DNA of 64,000 bases from RGVD01 sp040403075 (GTDB taxonomy: Bacteria > Bacteroidota > Bacteroidia > UKL13-3), in NCBI GenBank assembly GCA_040403075.1, contig JBBALJ010000003.1, positions 1 through 64,000 on the forward strand, given 5' to 3'. Positions 1 to 6,200 of this stretch are shown here, piece after piece (position 1 is the first letter of the stretch; each line of letters opens with the position of its first letter). The notes under the pieces were generated by a model that was given only the letters and a program-made list of their open reading frames with translations, had not been told where the DNA came from and made no database searches. The translations under genes were made by a program, and so were the position numbers.

Positions 1-781
1 TTGTTCCAATTGTAGCTACCAAAGCATTTACTGCATCTTGAGCATTATTAATTGCTACATTTGCCTGAGTTAATTGTGTTTGGGCCTCTGTCCTTGCAGG
101 AGTTACTGCCACCACCGCTGTATTTGCTGTAGCAACTGTTGCAGTAGCCGTATCTATTGCTGTCTGTGCTGATTGAACTAAAACTGTGGCTGTCTCTGAT
201 TGGGCAACTTCTGTTGCAATTTCTGTGGCTACTTGCGTGACCGTGGTTGAAGTCTCTGTCATTAATGGAGTTGCTGTTGCTATTACCGTGGCTACTGCAG
301 AATCTACGTTAATAACGGCTTGCGTTACTACTGTTTGCGCCGCTATAACCTCTGGTGTTTGGGTTGTGGCTGTTACTGGTATTGCGGCTACGGCTTGTGT
401 AACTGCTGCTACTGTTGAAGTAATTGTTTGAACAACCGCTGTTGCAGTTTCTACGGCAGATGTTACATTTGAAACTTCTGATACTGCAGTAGTTGCCGCA
501 GTCACCGCAGTATTTGCTGCAGCTACGGCTATATTAGATGCTGTTACCGCTTGCACAGCTGTTGCTATTGTTACTGTTGCTGTATCTGATGCGGCTGCTG
601 CCTGTGCTACTTCTGTTGTTGCTGTTGCAATTGCTGTGTTTACTGCCTGTTGTGCAGGGCTTACTACAATTTGTTCCGCAGGAGCAGGAAGCTCATCGGC
701 ATTAGCAAAATTAGGACTAAAAAGGAAAAGCCAGCCGATTATAAAAAGGCTGGTTAAAAAGTACTTAATCTTTCTAGTCAA
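1..781 (-). CDS. Secreted Ala/Thr/Val-rich repetitive protein (3' end outside window)
   Basis: An open frame runs without a stop from a TTG at 781 to the window edge, at least 260 codons. The TTG has an AGGAG ribosome site 8 nt upstream (790-794). The first residues are a textbook signal peptide: basic MTRKIK, a hydrophobic run YFLTSLFIIGWLFLF, and a likely cleavage site after ANA, before DELPAP. The mature part is almost only Ala, Thr, Val, with Gln, Glu, Ser and Ile at intervals, for example VATATTEVAQAAAASDTA. This suggests a long helical or coiled-coil stalk exported through the Sec pathway. I do not recognise a family. It may be a surface or envelope protein made late in infection. The C-terminus is not visible, so an anchor cannot be judged. 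Confidence 0.8.
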   Translation of the reverse strand, partial: MTRKIKYFLTSLFIIGWLFLFSPNFANADELPAPAEQIVVSPAQQAVNTAIATATTEVAQAAAASDTATVTIATAVQAVTASNIAVAAANTAVTAATTAVSEVSNVTSAVETATAVVQTITSTVAAVTQAVAAIPVTATTQTPEVIAAQTVVTQAVINVDSAVATVIATATPLMTETSTTVTQVATEIATEVAQSETATVLVQSAQTAIDTATATVATANTAVVAVTPARTEAQTQLTQANVAINNAQDAVNALVATIGT

Positions 782-824
782 CTAGGTGTCTCCTAAGTAA
801 TGCAATATCTTTGCTTACTTACTA

Positions 825-833
825 ATTATAGCA
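825..833 (-). promoter_or_regulatory. Extended -10 promoter for the secreted repeat protein
   Basis: The minus strand reads TGCTATAAT here. A start point about 7 nt downstream gives a leader of about 37 nt before the AGGAG site and TTG start at 781. I see no good -35. Confidence 0.55.
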
Positions 834-848
834 GAATGTTAATTAAAA

Positions 849-1037
849 CTACTTAGGATTATCTGTTTTATAAAAGCCATTACCTTTAAACTGTATGCCA
901 AACGGACTAAAACTTCTAATCATTTCTGAGTTACACTCTTTGCATCTATAACCTGGATCACTTTCTGAAATAGATCTTGTTACTGAAAGTTGTGCATGTG
1001 CTTCATCTAACCTACACTTGTATTCATATACTGGCAT
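849..1037 (-). CDS. FmdB-family zinc ribbon protein
   Basis: A 62-residue protein beginning MPVYEYKC and ending with the family signature FKGNGFYKTDNPK. FmdB-type proteins are small putative regulators with two CxxC knuckles. Here the second knuckle is intact (C32-K-E-C35) but the first is reduced to C8 without its partner cysteine (CRLD, with H14 nearby), so metal binding may be altered. The ATG overlaps the stop of the thermonuclease gene by one base (TAATG), showing translational coupling. Function in phages is unknown; nucleic-acid binding is a reasonable guess. Confidence 0.8.
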   Translation of the reverse strand: MPVYEYKCRLDEAHAQLSVTRSISESDPGYRCKECNSEMIRSFSPFGIQFKGNGFYKTDNPK

Positions 1038-1444
1038 TACTTACCGCTCTTTTTTCTCTTCTCTGCTAAGGCAACAAAATCTTTGACCTTAGTTTCTCCC
1101 ATGTATCCCCAAGCGTATCCATCTTCAATCATTTGTTCGTTAACAGACTTAGTGTTTCCATCAAGGTGGACCCAGCCTAAAATACGTCCATATTTTTCAG
1201 AGCTATCTGGTTTTTCTGTTTTTACTACAATGTCTTTAGCATCTTTAAACTTAGACTTAAGGTATTCTTTTGCCTCAATGCCTAATGATTTTTCTAATTT
1301 ATCTAAGGTTCTAGACTCTGGTGTATCAATTCCTGCTAATCTTAATCTTTGAGAATATGAAATATTGAAGCCAAGGTCAATGTCAACATCAATAGTATCT
1401 CCGTCCACTATCTTTGTTACCTGCTTAACTCTATATTCAAACAT
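1037..1444 (-). CDS. Thermonuclease (SNase-like)
   Basis: A 135-residue staphylococcal-nuclease-fold protein that would cut DNA or RNA. Motifs include VDGDTIDVDIDLGF, RLRLAGIDTPES (catalytic Arg, Asp and Glu region) and YGRILGWV (second catalytic Arg). I chose the ATG at 1444 because AGGGAG lies 4-5 nt upstream and the protein starts directly with the OB-fold strand MFEYRVKQV; an in-frame ATG at 1492 would add 16 atypical residues without a good ribosome site. No signal peptide is seen, so it would act in the cytoplasm, possibly in host DNA breakdown or nucleotide recycling. It lies downstream of two tandem promoters at 1516-1664 and is coupled to the FmdB gene. Confidence 0.88.
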   Translation of the reverse strand: MFEYRVKQVTKIVDGDTIDVDIDLGFNISYSQRLRLAGIDTPESRTLDKLEKSLGIEAKEYLKSKFKDAKDIVVKTEKPDSSEKYGRILGWVHLDGNTKSVNEQMIEDGYAWGYMGETKVKDFVALAEKRKKSGK

Positions 1445-1515
1445 AACTCTCCCTAAATTTAAAGAGCAGTTTGAGGACGTGCTCAGGTCCATCCTAAGGC
1501 GTAACTAATTAGCCC

Positions 1516-1546
1516 GTGCCCCATCCGATGGGACACTACTATTATA
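1516..1546 (-). promoter_or_regulatory. Promoter with a hairpin at the transcript 5' end (proximal)
   Basis: On the minus strand GGTATAAT (-10 at 1541-1546) is followed after 4 nt by a hairpin spanning 1536-1516. As RNA it forms a 9-bp stem with one U-G pair and a 3-nt loop. The DNA strands pair perfectly only in the minus-strand transcript. The start point would fall at the foot of the stem. It precedes the thermonuclease gene. Confidence 0.5.
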
Positions 1547-1627
1547 CCTTACTTGATTTTAATTGTTTTAGGCTTTTTTTCTTCAGGGACAATACGATCT
1601 ACATTAATATAGCGAATAATTTAAATT

Positions 1628-1664
1628 AGTGCCCCCTATCGGCAGGCACTTAATAATTATATCA
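1628..1664 (-). promoter_or_regulatory. Promoter with a hairpin at the transcript 5' end (distal)
   Basis: TGATATAAT on the minus strand (-10 at 1656-1661) is followed after 5 nt by an inverted repeat AGTGCC/GGCACT (1650-1628). It has the same geometry as the proximal promoter about 115 bp downstream, and the two hairpins share the GTG...GGCAC ends. No gene lies between the two promoters. Confidence 0.5.
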
Positions 1665-1666
1665 TA

Positions 1667-2194
1667 TTAGGAATAAAAATAAAATATGTCTTCTAATATT
1701 GCAGATGATACTTCTGCAGAGTTATTGCCCCTTTTTACCTTATATTCTTCACTAGTATAGTATGGATTTTTAGTAGAAATATGAATTGGCATATCCGAAG
1801 AAATACAAGACCCAATTAATATTTGTGCATCATTTGCCTTTGCTTGTTTAAACAAAAACTCCCCATGCTCTGAAAGAAATATTTTTCCAACTATTAATAC
1901 AGACTTTTTAGCCGCAAACACCTGCGGTAAATATTTAAGTGAGTACTCTATGTTGTCCATCACATCTACTACCATATCGCTTCTATTGGTCAGGATATCT
2001 GAAGGGCAATCTGTAAAGTTGTAATTTTCATCCAAATGTTTAACTTTATTTTTAACTAATATATTATTAATAGTAATGATGTCATCTGGATTTTTTTCAT
2101 TATGCCTAATAATTCCTGCAACTAAATCTTTACCAATATGACCATACCCTAAAATAGATATATTAATTTTGAACCCAGCCAGTTTCTTTTTCAA
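1667..2194 (-). CDS. Homoserine dehydrogenase-like NAD(P)-binding protein, catalytic part missing
   Basis: A 175-residue protein with a Rossmann start (ISILGYGHIGKDLV) followed by the homoserine-dehydrogenase pattern: VVDVMDNIEYSLKYLPQVF, a run matching the family's ALKAGKHVVTANK region (AAKKSVLIVGKIFLSEHG), and a segment like the A...YEASV...P strand (AQILIGSCISSDMPI). Full enzymes exceed 300 residues; the catalytic/dimer domain is absent. It may be a stand-alone nucleotide-binding protein or a decayed host-derived gene. The only start I can find is a TTG at 2194 that overlaps the upstream oxygenase gene by 32 nt and has no clear ribosome site, so the start is uncertain. Confidence 0.55.
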   Translation of the reverse strand: MKKKLAGFKINISILGYGHIGKDLVAGIIRHNEKNPDDIITINNILVKNKVKHLDENYNFTDCPSDILTNRSDMVVDVMDNIEYSLKYLPQVFAAKKSVLIVGKIFLSEHGEFLFKQAKANDAQILIGSCISSDMPIHISTKNPYYTSEEYKVKRGNNSAEVSSAILEDIFYFYS

Positions 2195-2774
2195 AAGCGA
2201 ATGTGCTAATTACGTATCTGGTTTCTCCTGGTAAAACATTTGCAACTCCATGCAGATACTGGTCTGTTCCTGGGAAGCTTACTAGTGTGCCAGCTTTAGG
2301 CTTAACTTTTAAATCATGTTGAGTAAAGTATAGTTCTCCACCTTCATAATCATCATTTAGATATATAATAACGGCTCTAAGAAGAGTAAGGTCGTAACCT
2401 TGATCGTGGTGAACCTTTAGCTCAGTTCCAGGATATTGTCTTTGAATTCTTGCAATTTCATTAATTCGATACTTATCATCAAACGCTGCAAGTGTTCTCT
2501 TGGTAAGATCTGTTCTCAATTCTGGTATAGAAATAGCAAGCATCTTGTCATCCCAGAATACATTCTTTTTCTTTACTGCTTCATCAAACTCTGGGTCACC
2601 TTTTTTAAATTTACCATCTTGAGAAGCATGCTGCTCAATATCAAAATTGTACTGGAATTCCCAGTCTTCTTGAGTTTTTGATTTAGCTAAAGAGATGAGT
2701 TGATCTAGTTCATCTTTAGATAAAAAATCTTCTATTGCCCAAATATCTGGGCCAAGCTCTTTCTTATTCATCAT
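2163..2774 (-). CDS. 2-oxoglutarate/Fe(II) dioxygenase, prolyl-4-hydroxylase-like
   Basis: A 203-residue oxygenase with the double-stranded beta-helix iron site intact: H122-x-D124 in VHHDQGYD, distal H175 in YLHGVANV, and the 2-oxoglutarate-binding R186 in GETRYVIST. The core strand YLNDDYEGGELYF is typical of the P4Hc group. The reaction would be hydroxylation of a protein side chain, sugar or small molecule using O2 and 2-oxoglutarate; the substrate cannot be read from sequence. Two ATGs in a row overlap the end of the upstream Cys-rich gene; AAAGG lies just before them. It is one of six related oxygenases in the window and sits directly after the endolysin operon. Confidence 0.88.
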   Translation of the reverse strand: MMNKKELGPDIWAIEDFLSKDELDQLISLAKSKTQEDWEFQYNFDIEQHASQDGKFKKGDPEFDEAVKKKNVFWDDKMLAISIPELRTDLTKRTLAAFDDKYRINEIARIQRQYPGTELKVHHDQGYDLTLLRAVIIYLNDDYEGGELYFTQHDLKVKPKAGTLVSFPGTDQYLHGVANVLPGETRYVISTFAFEKETGWVQN

Positions 2775-2985
2775 GACCTTTTCTGTTTATTATGTTATTT
2801 GCTAATTCTCCACCAATTGGAGACCATTCATTAGAACTTTTTTCACAAACTAATTTATTTAGCTCGTCACAACGTATGCAAAAAAACTTTCTACATACGT
2901 TGCAAAATGGGCCGTTATGAGTTTTATAATCTAAATAGTATAAGTTAATAGTACCATCTAAATTTAATAGCCAATCGTGACTCAT
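2764..2985 (-). CDS. Small Cys-rich protein, probable zinc binder
   Basis: A 73-residue protein with C28xxC31, C36xxC39 and C47 (FCNVCRKFFCIRCDELNKLVC pattern, positions 27-47), which would suit a compact zinc fold. I do not recognise a family. It lies between the endolysin and an oxygenase, starts 6 nt after the endolysin stop and overlaps the next gene by 11 nt, so all three are probably translated together. Confidence 0.6.
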   Translation of the reverse strand: MSHDWLLNLDGTINLYYLDYKTHNGPFCNVCRKFFCIRCDELNKLVCEKSSNEWSPIGGELANNIINRKGHDE

Positions 2986-2991
2986 TAAAAC

Positions 2992-3558
2992 CTACTTAGT
3001 TTTCTTTGGTGCTACCTTTTTAGCAGGTGCTTTTGCAGCTGCCTTTGGTGCTGCAGGAGCTGCATCCCAATCTGGACGAGCAACTGCCATTACTAAACTA
3101 TATGCTCTCTTTTTTAAGAATACGCCATCCCCATTTGCCTGTGATCCCTTAGAATCTCCTGAAGTATTACCTTCGTAGCAATGCAAATTCTTTCCGTCAT
3201 TCTTATAAACAATTCCAACATGTTCTGTATCTGTTGGTGTCTTATCAAAGTTAAAAAATACAACATCTCCTGGTTGCGCTTGTCCAATTGGAACAATTCT
3301 CTTGTTTTTTGCAAACCATTGTGCTCCAGCATCGCATGATGCAAAGCCCTTCTTTGTTGAAGCTGCTACTAGATGAACTAATCCTGCATCATCAAAACAA
3401 CCTGATACAAACATCGCACACCATGGTTGATTATTCATTCCATATCTCTTACCAAAAATTGTATCGTTGTTTGGGCCTTCTGTATATTTTTCTTCAGCAT
3501 ACTTTCTAGCTGCTGCTAAAACTTTTACTGCATTTGGATGTCTTGTTTCTTCTGCCAT
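2992..3558 (-). CDS. CHAP-domain endolysin
   Basis: A 188-residue peptidoglycan hydrolase. Residues 1-165 are a CHAP/NlpC-P60-like domain with catalytic C47 (PWCAMFVSG), H113 (EHVGIVY) and the E129-x-N131 strand (YEGNTS). The start is right because the CHAP domain begins near residue 10 and AGGAG lies 9 nt before the ATG. Residues 166-188 form an Ala/Pro/Lys-rich basic tail (KAAAKAPAKKVAPKKTK) that may bind the anionic cell wall. No signal peptide is seen and no holin is obvious beside it. CHAP enzymes cut peptide or amide bonds in the wall and lyse the host. This points to a Gram-positive host. Confidence 0.87.
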   Translation of the reverse strand: MAEETRHPNAVKVLAAARKYAEEKYTEGPNNDTIFGKRYGMNNQPWCAMFVSGCFDDAGLVHLVAASTKKGFASCDAGAQWFAKNKRIVPIGQAQPGDVVFFNFDKTPTDTEHVGIVYKNDGKNLHCYEGNTSGDSKGSQANGDGVFLKKRAYSLVMAVARPDWDAAPAAPKAAAKAPAKKVAPKKTK

Positions 3559-3621
3559 TTTTTATTTCTCCTAGTTAATTATTAATTTTAGAATAAGCCT
3601 TAACCCATCTTTTCTATATAA

Positions 3622-3629
3622 ATTATACC
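3622..3629 (-). promoter_or_regulatory. Promoter for the endolysin operon
   Basis: GGTATAAT on the minus strand (-10 at 3622-3627) precedes the endolysin ATG by about 60 nt. It is back-to-back with the plus-strand promoter at 3662-3669, so this 117-bp gap is a divergent promoter region. Confidence 0.5.
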
Positions 3630-3661
3630 ATTTTTATATTGAGGGCGGAAATGGGTAATAT

Positions 3662-3675
3662 GCTATAATTTAAGC
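3662..3675 (+). promoter_or_regulatory. Extended -10 promoter giving a leaderless mRNA
   Basis: TGCTATAAT (3662-3670 region, -10 at 3664-3669) lies only 6 nt before the ATG at 3676. Transcription would start at or within a base or two of the A of the ATG. No Shine-Dalgarno sequence is present. Confidence 0.6.
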
Positions 3676-4395
3676 ATGTTTTATAATAGACCAGACTGTA
3701 CCCAAATTGCTAATGGCATTTATGTATTTAAAAAATATGTGCCTCAAGAAATGTTAGACAGGTATGTTAAGATACTAGACTCATTTTCTCATGACCTTTT
3801 CCATGAAGAGGGTAATGCAATTGAATGGTACGACGACAAAATGAGTCCGCCTGTACCTGAAATTATAGATTTATGGGAACATATATCTGAATTAATTTAT
3901 CCAGAATATGTAATAAACCCACAGGCTCAAGTTATAACTTCTAGGCCAGGCCAAGAGGGAATGTTTCTTCATTCTGATAGCCCTGGCAAAGATAAAGCCC
4001 ATGAGCTAACGCAAGAAGATAGCTACGGGACATGTAGTTTAATTGACTACGGAGTCGTTACATACCTATCAAAATTTAATGGTGGAGAAGTTTACTATCC
4101 AGCATTTTTTGCAGATGGTACCCTTAAGCCAGATGGAAATCCAGAGGGATATCCAGGAGAATTAATTTATAAGCCAGAGCCAGGAGATGTAGTAATACAT
4201 GGCGCTGAAGCCCCATATTTTCATGGCACTAAGCCAGTATTATCTGGTGTAAGATATGCCTTCTCTTGTTTTGCTACAAAAGTATCTGACGCACCAGGAA
4301 CATTCTATAACTATAAAAGCTCAGATTATTTAGATAAAATTAAAGATCGGTCAGAGGAGTCTATAAAGAATTGGTTAACTCCAATTGATGCATAG
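3676..4395 (+). CDS. 2-oxoglutarate/Fe(II) dioxygenase
   Basis: A 239-residue oxygenase with H99-x-D101 (FLHSDSPG), distal H183 (YFHGTKPV) and R193 (GVRYAFS). The strand LSKFNGGEVYYPAF is the usual core. It is one of only two genes I call on the plus strand, and it has its own leaderless promoter, so it behaves like an independently expressed accessory gene (moron-like). Its stop overlaps the start of the next oxygenase gene. The substrate is unknown; such enzymes hydroxylate proteins or small molecules. Confidence 0.87.
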   Translation: MFYNRPDCTQIANGIYVFKKYVPQEMLDRYVKILDSFSHDLFHEEGNAIEWYDDKMSPPVPEIIDLWEHISELIYPEYVINPQAQVITSRPGQEGMFLHSDSPGKDKAHELTQEDSYGTCSLIDYGVVTYLSKFNGGEVYYPAFFADGTLKPDGNPEGYPGELIYKPEPGDVVIHGAEAPYFHGTKPVLSGVRYAFSCFATKVSDAPGTFYNYKSSDYLDKIKDRSEESIKNWLTPIDA

Positions 4396-4957
4396 AATTA
4401 AATTTAAAGGGAACCCAAATCTTATTGAGTTATATGATGAGATTTATGTATATAAAAATTTCTTAGAAAAAGAAACAGTAGATTTTTATTTAAATAAACT
4501 TAATTCTTTTGAAGAAGACGACTGGCATCAGCATGGCAATTATGAAATAGGAGACCATGAAGAGACTTTCTGGGGAGATAAATGCAGTTTAGATTGTATT
4601 GATAGAAATTTTCATGATCCAATATTTAATTTTTTTGCTCCAAACTACTGGATGTATCAACATGATAATTTTGTTAGATTAAAATCTGGTCAGGGAGCAG
4701 AAATAGATTATAATGAATCATTTTTTGTTGGAGAAACTCCATTGGGAGATTATAAAATAGCACTGTACCTTGGTAATTTTGAAGGTGGAAAGATATCTTT
4801 TCCTGATTTAAATTTTTCATATCAACCCGAAAATAATGATCTATTGATTTTTAAAATAGACAAAAAGTATTTTCATCATACAGAAACAGTTACAGATGGA
4901 ACAAGGTACGCATACCAGGATTGTTTAATTTATCATCCTGGATATTTTATGCCGTAG
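4388..4957 (+). CDS. 2-oxoglutarate/Fe(II) dioxygenase-like protein with an altered HxD motif
   Basis: A 189-residue protein of the same fold as its upstream neighbour: core strand YLGNFEGGKISFPD, distal H163 (YFHHTETV) and R173 (GTRYAYQ). At the place of the iron-binding HxD it reads E105-I-D107 (GAEIDYNE), so the first histidine is lost. It may be inactive, a partner subunit of the upstream enzyme, or bind metal differently. I use ATG 4388 rather than the TTG directly before it; the ATG overlaps the upstream stop by 8 nt, so translation is coupled. It ends 6 nt before the tRNA-Asn gene on the other strand. Confidence 0.75.
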   Translation: MHRIKFKGNPNLIELYDEIYVYKNFLEKETVDFYLNKLNSFEEDDWHQHGNYEIGDHEETFWGDKCSLDCIDRNFHDPIFNFFAPNYWMYQHDNFVRLKSGQGAEIDYNESFFVGETPLGDYKIALYLGNFEGGKISFPDLNFSYQPENNDLLIFKIDKKYFHHTETVTDGTRYAYQDCLIYHPGYFMP

Positions 4958-4963
4958 CATTTG

Positions 4964-5036
4964 CTGGAGATATAGGATTCGAACCTATGACCTAGAAGTT
5001 AACAGCTTCCCGCTCTGCCTGCTGAGCTAATCTCCA
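4964..5036 (-). tRNA. tRNA-Asn(GTT)
   Basis: A 73-nt cloverleaf on the minus strand. Acceptor TGGAGAT pairs perfectly with ATCTCCA, D stem GCTC/GAGC, anticodon loop CTGTTAA, T arm ATAGG-TTCGAAT-CCTAT, discriminator G. The anticodon GTT reads AAC/AAU. The 3' CCA is not encoded. Confidence 0.93.
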
Positions 5037-5040
5037 ATAG

Positions 5041-5113
5041 TACCCTTAGTTGGATTCGAACCAACGCTGTCAAGATTTTAAGTCGTGTGCCTCTACCACT
5101 GGGCTATAAGGGC
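5041..5113 (-). tRNA. tRNA-Leu(TAA), short variable loop
   Basis: A 73-nt cloverleaf: acceptor GCCCTTA/TAAGGGT, T arm GTTGG-TTCGAAT-CCAAC, anticodon loop CTTAAAA, discriminator A. The anticodon TAA reads UUA. The variable loop is only ACAGC, without the long arm normal for leucine tRNAs, the anticodon stem has one C-T mismatch, and position 13-22 is unpaired. Leucine is assigned from the anticodon only. Confidence 0.8.
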
Positions 5114-5117
5114 CTTG

Positions 5118-5190
5118 CGCCCTTGGCAGGAGTCGAACCTGCGACCAAGACCTTAGAAGAGTCCTGCTCTGTCCTCTGAGCTACAAAGGC
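5118..5190 (-). tRNA. tRNA-Arg(TCT)
   Basis: A 73-nt cloverleaf: acceptor GCCTTTG/CAAGGGC with one G-U pair, D stem GCTC/GAGC, anticodon loop CTTCTAA, T arm GCAGG-TTCGACT-CCTGC, discriminator G. It reads AGA, a codon common in AT-rich genes. Its first 10 nt are also the last codons and TAG stop of the GT61 gene at 5181. Confidence 0.93.
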
Positions 5191-6200
5191 TTAACTATTT
5201 TATTTAATTTTAAATAATCAATAATCCAGTGTGCATCATTGTTTGGCATTTCAATTAAGTTATAGTCTATATTATACTGTTCAGAAGCTTTTTTGTAAAG
5301 ACCTATTATTGCAGCATTGTTATTAAAAACAAGCACTTCTGTACCAGAATTAGCAAGCATGCAATTAACAGCCGATGAGCCATTTAAAATGATAATTGCT
5401 TTAGATTCTTTTACAGTTTTTATTTGATCAATAATTGACATATTTTCAAAATAAACTATTTCATATCCACACTTTTTTAAAAATTCTTCTAGATCTTCTT
5501 CGTTATCTAATTTTCTTTCTGGAAAATTTTTTCTAGATACATAAATTTTTCTGTTGCCCTTTAATTCATCTGGATAAATTCCCTTAAGTATCTTTAAGTA
5601 TGGAAATAAAGAATCTGCTGTTTGTGCTGTAGTTGGATGAAATGGATAAGAGTTTGGAAGGTTATAATTATTTGGATAAAAATTAGGTCTTTTGTCGCCA
5701 ATATATTTTTTAAAATCAAAGAATATGTAAGCTGATTGAGCTACCATTTCTTTAAAAAAATCTGAATCTATAGATGTGCAAATATAATTAATTTCAGACA
5801 TATCTAAAAATTCTTTTATATTACTTAAATTATGATCTAAATCTGTAAAGTCTTTTTCCCATGAGTAAAATACTCTGGTTTTTGGATTTATATCGGTTGA
5901 TTGATTAGTTACAATAATAAGCTTAAAAAAAGGATTAACAGTTTTTAAAAATAATATTTTAGGGAAAAGTTCTAAAAAGTTATGATAATACTTTTCTATA
6001 TATGGTATTACAAAAACATCTCTATGAAAGTTTGGTTCTATCCCCTCTTTATATTCTTCTGGGTATACATTGCAGTATAGCTGCCCGTCTTTCATCTTTC
6101 CAGACATAGCTTTAAACTTAACATTTGGAGCACGTAGACAAAAAGAAGCTTCGTTGACTGGAAATATATCTATAACATTTAATGTATTAATATTAACCAT
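5181..6200 (-). CDS. GT61-family glycosyltransferase
   Basis: A 339-residue protein with the GT61 (DUF563) C-terminal layout: KIYVSRKNFPERKL, then an EEL...GYEIVYFENMSIIDQI segment and KAIILNGSSAVNCMLA, the nucleotide-sugar-binding loop and helix. It would transfer a sugar from an activated donor to a cell-surface or virion glycan. It is the last gene of a tightly coupled cassette (8-nt overlap with the upstream GT61 gene) and its stop lies inside tRNA-Arg. The acceptor cannot be told. Confidence 0.8.
   Translation of the reverse strand: MVNINTLNVIDIFPVNEASFCLRAPNVKFKAMSGKMKDGQLYCNVYPEEYKEGIEPNFHRDVFVIPYIEKYYHNFLELFPKILFLKTVNPFFKLIIVTNQSTDINPKTRVFYSWEKDFTDLDHNLSNIKEFLDMSEINYICTSIDSDFFKEMVAQSAYIFFDFKKYIGDKRPNFYPNNYNLPNSYPFHPTTAQTADSLFPYLKILKGIYPDELKGNRKIYVSRKNFPERKLDNEEDLEEFLKKCGYEIVYFENMSIIDQIKTVKESKAIIILNGSSAVNCMLANSGTEVLVFNNNAAIIGLYKKASEQYNIDYNLIEMPNNDAHWIIDYLKLNKIVKPL

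Noticed and set aside
186..431. Plus-strand open frame of 81 codons, Val/Ala/Thr-rich
   Set aside because: It mirrors the repetitive secreted protein on the minus strand, has no ribosome site, and its composition follows from that gene.
2436..2681. Plus-strand frame with hydrophobic translation opposite the oxygenase
   Set aside because: Overlaps a gene with an intact catalytic site and has no start signal.
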